DNA from: Mesostigma viride
Taxonomy: Eukaryota; Streptophyta; Mesostigmatophyceae; Mesostigmatales; Mesostigmataceae
DNA: 64,000 nt
Direction of reading: 5' to 3'
Assembly: GCA_009746045.1 (NCBI GenBank)
Contig: RPFO01001400.1
Location: 186,001-250,000, forward strand
Shown here in pieces: positions 1 through 9,012 of this stretch. The notes beneath the pieces were generated by a model, which had not been told where the DNA came from, searched no databases, and saw only the letters and a program-made list of their open reading frames with translations. Each line of letters opens with the position of its first letter. The stretch's first letter is position 1. The translations under genes were made by a program, and so were the position numbers.

Positions 1-2
1 CG

Positions 3-366
3 AACATCCGGTCCGAGGATGCGGATGGCGCTGCCTTCTATTCCCCCAACCACCGGCCTGACATCGTGGTGCTGGACTTTGAGGGGGGTGGCCGGCATCT
101 GCTTATTGACGTTTCGGTGGCGCGGCCCTTGGCTCTTAGCCACGTGGCTGGGGCCTCCCTCACGGCAGGTTACACGGCGGACCGGGCGGAGCGGGCCAAG
201 CTCCTGGCCTACGGCGACGTCGGGCACCATCGTGTGGTGCCCTTTGTCCTGGAGGAGTTTGGGGCCATGGGGCCCCTGACCTCCGCCTTCTTCAAGGAGT
301 GTTGCCGGCTCCGGGAGGACCGGCTGGACCTGGAGGGCCACCGGGCCCCATGGTCGGCGCGGACCT
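3..366 (+). pseudogene. C-terminal part of a non-LTR retrotransposon ORF, segment 1 (nuclease-like tail)
   Basis: The frame is open from the left window edge at position 3, so the 5' part lies outside. About 20 residues in there is R-P-D-I-V-V, then after a Gly-rich turn L-I-D-V-S-V, and further on an A-E-R-A-K-L-L-A-Y segment. This RPD...D.V...K spacing resembles the PD-(D/E)XK-type nuclease tail found at the C-terminus of some LINE-like polyproteins; that assignment is by motif only. The reading frame is cut at 366 by element C1 and resumes in the same frame at 4609 once C1 and one GACCT copy are removed. It would have been an enzyme domain cutting target DNA for target-primed reverse transcription. 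It is now inactive because the ORF is interrupted. Confidence 0.55.
362..366 (+). repeat. Target-site duplication of C1, left copy (GACCT)
   Basis: GACCT at 362-366 is repeated at 4604-4608 directly after the C1 right end. Removing C1 plus one copy restores an open frame between the two LINE segments, so the 5-bp duplication is very likely real. Confidence 0.8.
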
Positions 367-1031
367 ATTTAACGACGCCGGCCAGGCAGCTTCCGTGAGC
401 TCCTGGTCCTTGTCGCAACTGTTAGGACCTAGGTCGCGTAGCTTGCAACCTTTGCTCCTCGCCCCTGGTAACGCTCTCGCTGGCTTGCTCACTCCAAGTG
501 ACAACCACGGTGCGTCGGCAAAGAACTGCCTTGACCTGCCTCAGGCCATAGCTTTATGTTACCTCATTTCCATCGTGCCCTAAGGCATCGCCCATCGGCT
601 TCGCACAGTGCACCGCTACCTTGCCAGAGCTCTTCTTACCGCTACCTTGCATCCTTGCTGCAGGCAGCGTTAAGGATCTCTGACATTCCGCGACTAGGTA
701 TCACCAGTTCCTGTCACAGCTCTGCACGGATGCGCATCCTTGCAGAGCCCGCGACTGGCCTACTGGTCTCTACTTAGTCGCCGGACCGTTGCGCCCTCAG
801 CCTCCATGGACCTGAGTCACGTGCTGGTCCAGGCTAAGCCTGTGCAGGCCCTGCCTGCCACGTGTCCTGTCCACTGCGGCCTCGGTGTGCACTGCCGCCG
901 CCGCCGGTCGGCAGGACTTCGGGACCTGATAACTCTCACGTCCCTTGTCTGTTTCAGGCAGTCAGCACGGCGTTAGAAAGGTCTCCTCATCCTGCATCCA
1001 ACTAGCACATTGGTGCCCCAATATGCTAACT
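367..1031 (+). repeat. C1 left terminal direct repeat (5' LTR)
   Basis: 665-bp copy matching 4282-4603 at both ends. It carries about 343 bp that the right copy lacks, between a GGTCGC and an AGTCGC sequence, so either the right copy lost this stretch by recombination at TCGC or this copy gained it. The right end includes an imperfect inverted repeat around GGTGCCCC (TAGCACATTGG ... CCCCAATATGCTA, about 1003-1030). Confidence 0.7.
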
Positions 1032-1352
1032 CCAACCCTTTCTTGTTTTGGAGGCTGGACCAGCCTGAGATTCCAATCAGCCATGCTCACTCATGCCACA
1101 GACTCCTGACCTCTCCCAGAGGCCAGGGCTGCCCTTCTTTTGGAACTTGAGGTTTTTACCCAAAGATTAGTCCAGAGCCAACATTGGTTCCAAGGCCCAG
1201 CCCTGACCCAGATGTCAGCCCCCAACCCTTTCTTTTGGGAACCTGGTTGAGGAGAAAAGTGAGGTCTCTACATCCAGGCAGCTGAAGTTGGACAGAGGAA
1301 GTTATGATAAAGGCCAAGTGCAATCTGGCCTGTAGACGGCCCTGAGCCTCCC
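1032..1352. other. C1 internal noncoding stretch
   Basis: This stretch has no open frame of note. Two CCAACCCTTTCTT boxes occur near 1032 and 1228. No TGG-type primer-binding site follows the LTR. It is probably residual leader left after deletion of gag and integrase. Confidence 0.4.
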
Positions 1353-3055
1353 TTGGAGGTTGAGGCTCAGGAGGAGAGCCAGGCAGTAGATGCTAACCCT
1401 CCATGCTTGGATGATGGTCTGTCCTGGATGGACGAGGGTGAGCTGGAATCTGCTGCAGCAACTGTCACAAGGCCAGTGGGGGCCAGGGCTGGACCAAAGC
1501 CCAAGGGGCTCCTCATGGCGGACGTCATCCGGGCACTGATGAGCGGCAAGCGTGATCCCAAGGTATCTAAGCTCACGGGGTGGGGGTCATGCTGGGCAGC
1601 AACATTAGAGGTGGATACCAACTCGCAGGTGTCCATTCTGAGGGCTGAGGATGCTGCAGGGTTGCGGATGTCTGTAGCCGGTTGCCCAGCCGTGTCTGAT
1701 TTCTCGGGTCCAATGTGTCCATGAAAGTTCTGGGGGAGGTGAGTGTGCCTATTCTGGGGGTGCCCACTGTGTTCTGTGTGGTAGAGGGCTATGAGGGTCC
1801 AGCCATACTGGGGCAGAATTTCTTATGCCAGCCGGGGGTGACGATAACCTCTGAGGAATTGGCACTAGAAGGGCAGGGTAGTTTACCCCTCCAGAGATAT
1901 CGCTACTCCCAGGGACTTAGTGTGGCTGTAAGGGCTGTGAAGGGTGTTGCAGTGGAGGGGCCTGATTCTAAGGAGCCCATTGCTCAGGACCTGCTGATCA
2001 TCCCAACTACGTTTGACCCACGCCAGTTGGGGGTGCAGAGGTACCAGATCCCTGGAACGAGTCCTGTACCTTGGCACAAGCTAGTGGAGATGATGCAAAG
2101 CCCCAAGATGGCTAAGGCATGGACTCTTGGCTTCATTGCTTCTGGGCATGAGTGGATGATTGCCAACTGTGCAGAGCCTGTAGATGTCCTCCCAGAGGAT
2201 CACCAGCTGCTCAGATTGATGTTTGTCCTCAAGCTCAAACAGGTAGATGGTGTCGAGGTGCCACATGTCAGACCAGTTGTAATCGAGTACCATGGCACTG
2301 GACAGTTAGCAGATGAGGAGCTCTATACACCAGGGATGCTGCATGACACGTGGAGAATGTTGTTGTGTGTTTTCTTATCCTTCCTGGTCAAAGGCATTGC
2401 CTATGGCTCTGCTTTGATAGATTTCAAGAGGGCTTTTCTCAAGGGTGACCAGGAAGAGGCTAGGGAGACATGGCGAACGATACCACCTTTCTTTGTCAGT
2501 GTGCCTGCTGTGTGGAGGGCAGAAATCAAGGCAAGGTACCTAAGGATTCTCAAGGGTGTTGAGGGTCTTAGGTCCAGTCCCATCATCTGGAGGAAGAGCC
2601 TAGAGAAGTTTCTCAAAACTGTCTGTGGCTTGACTGTTTCCCCAGTTGATCCTTGCTTGTTCCAGGCTAGCGATGGTGGCCTGCCTGTATTTGCCTCCCT
2701 ACATGGTGATGATATGCATCTCATGGGTCCTCCCTCCTGGATTGAGAAGACTTTGTCCAGGATCCAGAAACGGTTTGAGCTGGGTAAGATCCAGCACATG
2801 GTCGAGGATGAGCCCATGGTGTTTTGTGGGATGCAGGCGACACTGATTAAACAACAGGGTTCTTGGGTCATCAGGCTGGAGGGTGGTAACAATTATCCTC
2901 AGCAGATCCTTGATGCCCTGCGGGAGCCCATTACCCAGCCAAGGTGTGCTTCCATACGCGGTATGTTGGCATGGTTGGCTAGCATTTGTGCGCCTGACCT
3001 GCTGGTCTTGAGTCGGTTGACAGATTCCCAGCTGCATGGTCGAGGTGGGTGCTGA
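1353..3055 (+). pseudogene. C1 protease-like domain and reverse transcriptase
   Basis: Two overlapping frames (1353-1724 and 1715-3055) make one protein after a frameshift near 1706. The first holds the protease-like motif E-V-D-T-N-S-Q-V-S-I and the start of V-S-D-F-S-G. The second continues with L-G-E-V-S-V-P-I-L-G and A-I-L-G-Q-N-F-L, the aspartic-protease flap and C-terminal motif. RT follows: Y-T-P-G-M-L-H-D-T-W, then I-D-F-K-R-A-F-L with the first catalytic Asp, G-V-E-G-L-R-S-S-P, and the active-site box L-H-G-D-D (HGDD at 2702-2713) where copia elements normally have YVDD. Similarity to A and B in order and spacing shows one lineage. The frame ends at 3055 before RNase H, so the copy is non-functional. 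Confidence 0.7.
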
Positions 3056-3128
3056 GAGTGTGATGCAATCTGTGAGGATGTCTCCACCTCTCATCTTGGG
3101 TCCTTTGGATTAGTACAGGCCCTTTGAC

Positions 3129-3611
3129 ATGGTTCTCTATGTGGACAGTTCTATGGATAGTAGGAAGGTCACAGAGGTCAGGGGGCGGGCAGCAGCATTA
3201 ATCACCCTGGTGCAGGAACAGTCCTCTCTGGTCTGCTGGTACAGTCGGTTGCAGAATAGGGTAACCCCCAGCAGTGACATTGCTGAGTGCAGGGCAATCT
3301 GTGAGGGGCTGCACACAGCCCTTTACTTGAGGGAGCTTTTCTACCAGCTATGTAAGGTAGCTTCCTGTCGGTTGCAGATGCACACACTGGTGAAAACTGG
3401 CAGCATAGGCATGGTGCAGTTCGTGCACAGGCAGCTGGCCAGAAGCAGGGACCTTGATTATCTGTTGCTCAAGGCACTGTCCTGCTTAGCTGACATTGAA
3501 CATGTGGCTGGCCTGGATAACCCTGCAGATGCTCTCACCAAGCTTGAGGAGAAGGCCGTGCAGCAGTACCCTCTGCTCCGTGGGCTCATGGGCCCCATGG
3601 TGGGGTGCTAG
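3129..3611 (+). pseudogene. C1 copia-type RNase H
   Basis: 160 codons. Visible RNase H landmarks are Y-V-D-S-S-M-D (first Asp), D-I-A-E-C-R-A (Glu) and, at the C-terminus, D-N-P-A-D-A-L-T-K, the typical copia tail. The third catalytic position, which reads H-T-D-S-Q in element A, is H-T-L-V-K here, so the Asp is lost. It is separated from the RT frame by stops near 3053. In the intact family it would degrade the RNA strand during reverse transcription. Confidence 0.7.
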
Positions 3612-4281
3612 GGAGACCAACGCCTTGCTCTGAGGTGGGATGTGTCCCGGTGGGCTGGGTAGCCAGAAATGGCTGACAGCAGGTTCTTCAGGGTTCGTAC
3701 ACCCTGCTGAACAGGGGTCAGGGTGGAGTCACTCCCCTGGCTGAGAATATCGCCTGGCCCTGTCATGGGGTTGCAGAAGGGTCTTAAGGACCTTGTAACC
3801 GGCCTTGGGTCTTCATGGAATGGACCCTGAAAGGGCAGCCCAAATGTTGGCTCTTACAGGTTGCTGTACATTTGTTTATATTCTCTGTAACCAACCTGTT
3901 GCATGCTAATAAAACCCTGGTTGTGTGACCATGTTGGACGTGGTTGCCAGGGAGCCTCATTATGGGTTATTCTCTCTATATTAATAAGTCATAATCGTGT
4001 TATCTCCATTTCATGTTTGTTTGTAATGTACAGTTCCAGGAGCTGTTCCAAACCTGGAGGATATGGGGTGGGGTTCGATTCCCCACCAGCTGACCACAGC
4101 CTGGCATGTGTGAATCCTGAGTTTATCCCTCAGTGAGGACATGGGCTCCCCAGCTTGGCAAGCATTAACTGGGCTCTATCCGTGTCTGTTGAATGAAAAG
4201 GAAGGGGAATGGTTGTGAGCGGGCGCCTCTGATACGGGCGCCTGTGATAACTGGAAAGGACCAGGAACTCACAATAATACG
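3612..4281 (+). other. C1 3' noncoding region
   Basis: No coding potential. A possible polyadenylation hexamer AATAAA lies at 3908-3913. No clear polypurine tract precedes the right repeat at 4282. Confidence 0.4.
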
Positions 4282-4603
4282 ATTTAACGACGCCGGCCAG
4301 GCAGCTTCCGTGAGCTCCTGGTCCTTGTCGCAACTGTTAGGACCTAGGTCGCCGGACCGTTGCGCCCTCAGCCTCCATGGACCTGAGTCACGTGCTGGTC
4401 CAGGCTAAGCCTGTGCAGGCCCTGCCTGCCACGTGTCCTGTCCACTGCGGCCTCGGTGTGCCACTGCCGCCGCCGCCGGTCGGCAGGACTTCGGGACCTG
4501 ATAACTCTCACGTCCCTTGTCTGTTTCAGGCAGTCAGCACGGCGTTAGAAAGGTCTCCTCATCCTGCATCCAACTAGCACATTGGTGCCCCAATATGCTA
4601 ACT
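4282..4603 (+). repeat. C1 right terminal direct repeat (3' LTR, internally shorter)
   Basis: 322-bp copy of 367-1031 missing about 343 bp of its middle. It ends ...GCTAACT directly before the GACCT duplication at 4604-4608. Confidence 0.7.
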
Positions 4604-4608
4604 GACCT

Positions 4609-4859
4609 GGACGTCATATTGGCGTCAGCGCTTGTCGGTGGCGCTGACTCGGGCCATGGCTGACATCATGCTCCGCCGTACGCGGGCCGATTTTGCGGTG
4701 CAGCAGGGCTATTAGGTTCCTCCCGTTAGGCGTTTCCATTGGTCTTATATCGTAGTATAGAGCTTTGACATGGCTCTGTACATAGGTTTATAGCTGGGCG
4801 TTTGCTTTGGTTTGAGTGATTTCACTCTGCTGTAAGTAATTATATTTTAATAATATATA
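4609..4859 (+). pseudogene. C-terminal part of the non-LTR ORF, segment 2, and its 3' UTR
   Basis: The frame continues from 366 without loss: the next residues read W-T-S-Y-W-R-Q-R-L-S, then M-A-D-I-M-L-R-R, and end in F-A-V-Q-Q-G-Y with a TAG at 4713-4715. The remaining 144 bp are AT-rich, ending in a TTTTAATAATATATAT tail that resembles the tail of another repeat near 42425. The tail and lack of LTR fit a LINE 3' end. Confidence 0.55.
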
Positions 4860-6360
4860 TTCCTAGTCTGAGGTGGCAGGAGGGAGCTGCCAGGGCTTGT
4901 GGTCAACGTGGATGACCGCCCCCCTCCAGTATACCGGCTTCCCCCTCCTTGCGCTCTGCCGGAGCTGAAGGTAGGTCGGCCATAGCTCGCGTCGCCGCTG
5001 TTGCCATGGGCCAGGGTCAAGTCGTCGTCTAGCGTGAAGCGAGTCTCCGAGAGCTTCTTGCGGCATTTAAGGAACGCCAGCCTGTCCGCCATGTACTTAA
5101 AGGTGAGGAGCACGGCCGGTGCCGGGCCAGCCTTCCCCCGCGCGCGGGGGCCGGAGGCGGACAGCCGACATGTCCAGCTCACCAGTGAGTAACATGGGGG
5201 CAAAAATGGCGCGCTTAAATGCCTCAAGAAGGCTCGTGGAGGTCTCACCTGCCGGCTGGTCGAAGTGTCAAGTGCTTGACGATGACATTGTGGCTGCGCC
5301 AGGCGATGTCGGCTTCCTCGCGAAGGTCGAGGGCTTGTTGCTTGAGTTGTGCCGAGATGGTGGAGGTGGTGGAGAGGTGGTGTGCTGCTTAAGCAAGTCC
5401 GCCCAGGTGGAGGGAGCATCGCCGGCCGGGCCAGCAGGCGCCGGCTTGGCGGCGATGTCCTTCACCGCCTGGGCGGTGAGGCCGGCGGTGTCATGCAAGC
5501 TCTCAAGGGCGTTGGCGGTGGCTTGAAGGCGTTGGTCGAGGTCGAGGAGCTGGGCTTTGATGTCAGCAGTGATCGAGGCGGAAATGGCAGTGGAGGTGGC
5601 GGTGAGGTGAGGAAGTTCAGCAGCCAGCGGACCACCCATTGCTGCGACGTCAGCAGCAAGGGGGGTCACGTGCTGCTGAAAGGCTAGCTTCCGTGAGGAT
5701 GGAACGGAGGGCGGGGGCGGAGATGGATGGAGCCCAGATCTCGCCGTCAGAGCGCTGGAGGAGGGAGTTGAGGATGGTGTGCTGGACTTGGGGGCGGGCG
5801 CACCCGAACAGCGTGCTGATGTTGTTCCAGCGGCGGGCGGCCGTCCGGGAGGAGGAGCTAGGCGATTGTTGTCGTGGAGATGGAGGCACAGGTCGTAAAG
5901 CGAGGCGTAGTCCCCGAAGAAGATGCAGTGCAGAGCATCGGCCGGAGACATGTTGGTCCAGTCGTGATCATCAACCTGGAAAGGTTGGGGCCGAAAGCGC
6001 AGTTCAGAGGGGCGGGACCCTCCTGTTTTCCCCGAAGAAGATGCAGTGCAGAGCATCGGCCGGAGACATGTTGGTCCAGTCGTGATCATCGACCTGGAAA
6101 GGTTGGGGCCGAAAGCGCGGTTCAGAGGGGCGGGACCCTCCTGTTTTGTCGGCTGAGCGGGTGCGTTGCGGGTCAGGCGATGCCGATGGCGAGGCATTAA
6201 GCCCGGGAGGTTACTGGGCGACCACCAGTGCACGACTAGTGTCACCGCTGCCTGCCGGACCTGAGAGCGAAGCTGGAGCCTGAGCTGCAGAATTTTCATG
6301 GCCGAGCGCATCCGCCAAACTGCGTTGCGTCAAAGGACGTTTGCTCGTCATATATTGCGT
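4860..6360 (-). pseudogene. ORF1-only LINE fragment 1 (L1-type ORF1 protein)
   Basis: On the minus strand a long Pro/Ala/Ser-rich frame (6311-5268) passes by frameshift into frames ending at 4847-4863. The C-terminal part reads L-L-T-F-K-Y-M-A-D-R-L-A-F-L, then T-L-D-D-D-L-T-L-A, R-R-R-E-L-W-P-T-Y-L-Q-L-R and V-I-H-V-D. This is the C-terminal domain of L1-type ORF1 RNA-binding proteins. An upstream segment, M-S-P-A-D-A-L-H-C-I-F-F-G-D-Y, is shared with the copy at 49-51 kb. No ORF2 follows; the homology stops at the same CCTAG(T/A)CT point as the other copies. It contains frameshifts and a 118-bp duplication, so it is a pseudogene. Confidence 0.65.
5912..6147 (-). repeat. 118-bp tandem duplication inside ORF1
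   Basis: 5912-6029 and 6030-6147 are near-identical (two or three substitutions). The unit length, 118, is not a multiple of three, so the duplication shifts the ORF1 frame. Confidence 0.9.
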
Positions 6361-6368
6361 TTTAGATT

Positions 6369-6505
6369 CGGAAAATTATATCACGGCATGTGCGTCTTAG
6401 AAAGACGAAGCGATATAGTGATATTCACGGCTGAATTCGGTGCTCAAACGTAAAAGTTATGAGCTCCGCCGTCAGCCATGGCTACCTCGTGGCTCGTGGC
6501 GAGTA
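6369..6505. repeat. Dispersed repeat R1, copy 1
   Basis: About 135 bp (TCGGAAAATTATATCA ... CCATGGCTACCTCGTGGCTC) recurs at 54599-54730 with roughly 90% identity and the same orientation. It contains a small CGTCTT/AAGACG stem. No protein is encoded. It could be a fragment of a short interspersed or LTR element. Confidence 0.7.
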
Positions 6506-6729
6506 TGGGAGGTGGCGAGCTGGGAGTATATGTAGCACATATCCCGGAGAAGGGGCATATGGCTTTTAATACATTCTGGGCTACTTCCTGCAAGAGTGGA
6601 ATGTAAGCAACACTTGCTCTAGGTGCATGCACCAAGGGCACCTGCACCACCATTAATTAATGAATTAATTAATAGACACGTGACTGCGTCACGTGAGCAT
6701 ACGGTCCTCAGTGCATGGGAGGGGAACAT
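6506..6729. other. Noncoding spacer with TTAA-rich microsatellite
   Basis: ATTAATTAATGAATTAATTAAT occurs around 6653-6674, a tail-like microsatellite. Nothing else is recognised. Confidence 0.4.
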
Positions 6730-8649
6730 GGGATGGAATGGATGGTGTAAGCTATCTAGGTCCTGGTTACAGGGGTGTGGGCACCGCGGCCCGAATCGCT
6801 ATGAATGCCATACGCGGTCACACGCGGAGCCCCCACAGACTTGGGGGTGGTCTCCTTCATCACTACTTGCCATCTTTCCTTGCGTACCATCTGCCTCCAT
6901 ATTACAGACAAACCAGGAGGCTGCCCGGGCATGAGCCCGTCGCTTCTAGTGTAGCACATGTCCATGCCGAGTCTATCACGAAAAGTCCACGGGTGGCGGC
7001 CCTGCTGCGCGCAGCCTGGGGCACGCCAGGTGAGGACATTCATATCGCCCAGGCTGGGCGGGCTTGGTGCCAGCTAGTCTATCTTAGTCTATCTGATGTG
7101 TCTACCTGATCTGTGCGGGCCAGGTGCCCGGCTAGGCCCTGGCAGGCGCCTGTGCCTAATAATGTGGGAAACATAGGGCAAATCAGCGTACAAATCCTCA
7201 TTACTAATGTGCACAAACCAAAGGGGATGTTAAGGGCCTTGCGCAGCATCTTGGTGACGTTGCCGTCGAGTCGTTGCTCCAGCTCCTGCGTCAGTGTCCA
7301 GGTCTCGGCGCCGTAGGTCACTGGATCGTCAGAATGACGACCTTGAAGAGGTCACGCTTGACGATCCGGGGTAGGGGCGGGGTTGCTCCACCAGCGGCGG
7401 TGGTCATGGAGTTGCGCCCACGCCATGCCGATCCGTGTCGTCAGGTCGTCCTCGCAGTCGGGAAGCCAACTGCCGAGCAGCTTGAAGCGGCCTGAAGTAT
7501 GTAGGGTAGGGGACCTTGGTGTCGTCTAAGAGGCGGAGTGTGGGTGGGGGCCCTGCCATGCCGAGGGCCAGGGCCTCCGTTTTGGGGCTGATTTCTAGAC
7601 CAACCGCCGCGTGAGCCTCGAGCGCCAGGCAGTCCAGCCAAAGTTGGGCAGACTCTGGCTTCTCGATGAGCGTGATGTCGTTGGCATAAATGAGGTCAGC
7701 TATAGTAAATTCTGCTGGTTAGTCGGCCCCCCTTCTCCAAGCTCGTTCGTGATCGCTAGGCCGGGGGCACGGCCTGCAATGCTAGCAAAGCGAGCACGTG
7801 CCTGGCGCATAACATAATCCACTACAATAATAAACAGGTACGGCGACAGGACGCAACCCTGCCAGACGCCGGTCGATCTGCAGTGGGCATGGCGGGGTAA
7901 TGCCGTGTTGAGTGCGCACCGAAGTGGTCGACCCCTCATACAGCGCGTGCAGATGACGGTAATCAGGGGAGTGGGGACGCGAGCGCGAGCAAGTACAGCC
8001 CATAGAGCGTCCCAGAGGACAGAATCGAAAGCCTTGATGAAGTCGACGAAGATCAGGATGGCGGGAAACTCACCAGGTTGCAGGAGAGCGATTTCCTCGA
8101 AGAGGCGACGCGCGACTAGGATGGCCATGACGGTGTTGCGCCCAGGACGAAAGCCCATTTGACTTTCCCCTGGGTGACAGTCGAGAGCAGAACGAAGGCG
8201 GTTGAGGATCATGCGCATGAACAACTTGAGTGCAGCGCTCTGGATGCACACTCCTCGGTAGTTGGCGGGGTCGTCAGGGGAACCTTTGTTTTTGTACAGC
8301 ATAATACGGTAGCTGTGCTGCCACTCAGGAATCGGCGGCGTGGCGGCAAGCACGGATCTGGTTGCAGACGTCAAGCAGGAACCCCGTGAGCGCCGTCAGC
8401 TTAATCACCGGGGCTGGGCCAGGTGAGCTGGTCAGGTCCAACGGCGGCGTAGAGGCGGAGTTGCTTGGCGGCGGTGCTCAGCTCGAGCTCGGTGAACGGC
8501 GGTAGCTCGTTGGGGTCGGCCAGGGGTTCCGTCAGGGCTGGGTACGTGTAGTCCTCGGCTCAGCGGCGGGCGGCGTGGGCGGCGCAGGGACGCCCGCAGG
8601 CGCTACTGCCAGGCGTGCGGCCACCAGAGGGCCAAGCGGCGGAGGCAGT
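6730..8649 (-). pseudogene. LINE alpha ORF2, reverse transcriptase and C-terminal part
   Basis: Read on the minus strand from 8649 to 6730. First comes the RT N-terminal motif P-F-T-E-L-E-L ... G-P-D-Q-L-T (about 8500-8420), then Y-K-N-K-G-S-P-D-D-P-A-N-Y-R-G-V, G-F-R-P-G-R-N-T, F-V-D-F-I-K-A-F-D and G-V-W-Q-G-C-V-L-S-P, all standard LINE RT blocks. The catalytic box reads Y-A-N-D instead of Y-A-D-D (AAC codon at 7680-7682), so the enzyme is dead. Then come Y-G-A-E-T-W-T-L-T, N-E-D-L-Y-A-D-L-P and a C-terminal R-Q-M-V-R-K-E-R-W block ending near 6760. Several frameshifts and stops are present. The ORF continues, upstream on the minus strand, at 14791 beyond element A1. Confidence 0.8.
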
Positions 8650-8980
8650 TGAGTAACTCTAGAGCCCTAGGATCTGGCTCTAAGTTCCCCATGTCCGTCC
8701 GCACGCCTTCCGCTAGCGTCCGCTAAGCCGCCGGCTATAATCCGGCGGTCCGATGCGGTCGACCGGTCTAAGGGCGGCGCCTAGGGCCGGCGCCACCTAG
8801 GCCCCAGTCTGGGGCCTTATCCGGGTCGGTACGGACAGCTAGCTTGTCCAACGGTTACGGCTAACCGGATAGGGTTTGCTGGCTAAGACATAAACCAGTG
8901 GTTGGCCAGCTCCGACAGCAACGTTCTCTGTGTTCACCTTATCCTAAGCTCATCGTGACCGACCGCCATAGCTGAGCCGG
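8650..8980 (+). repeat. A1 5' LTR
   Basis: Starts TGAGTAACTCTAG and matches 14462-14790 and 20557-20888. It is unusually rich in perfect inverted repeats: CCGCCGG/CCGGCGG (8728-8748), GGCGCC/GGCGCC (8776-8794) and AGGCCCCA/TGGGGCCT (8799-8817). It may act as promoter and poly(A) region of A1. The right boundary (AGCCGG) is defined only by where the copies stop matching. Confidence 0.8.
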
Positions 8981-9012
8981 TCGGGCTTTAACTTGTATTC
9001 ATAAAAATCCCG

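Larger units (their letters stand above)
367..4603 (+). mobile_element. Copia-like LTR retrotransposon C1 (internally deleted)
   Basis: The element is bounded by GACCT duplications and by long direct repeats (367-1031 and 4282-4603). Between them lie a protease-like segment, an RT and an RNase H of the same lineage as elements A and B. No gag and no integrase are visible, and 1032-1352 is noncoding, so the 5' internal region has been deleted. Coding frames carry a frameshift near 1706 and stops near 3053, so the copy is dead. The terminal repeats do not begin TG and end CA. They begin ATTTAACG and end GCTAACT, which is unusual for an LTR element. Confidence 0.75.

Noticed and set aside
66-976. 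Several plus-strand ORFs across 292-976
   Set aside because: They run across the LINE/C1 junction or lie in the C1 LTR, with no motif.
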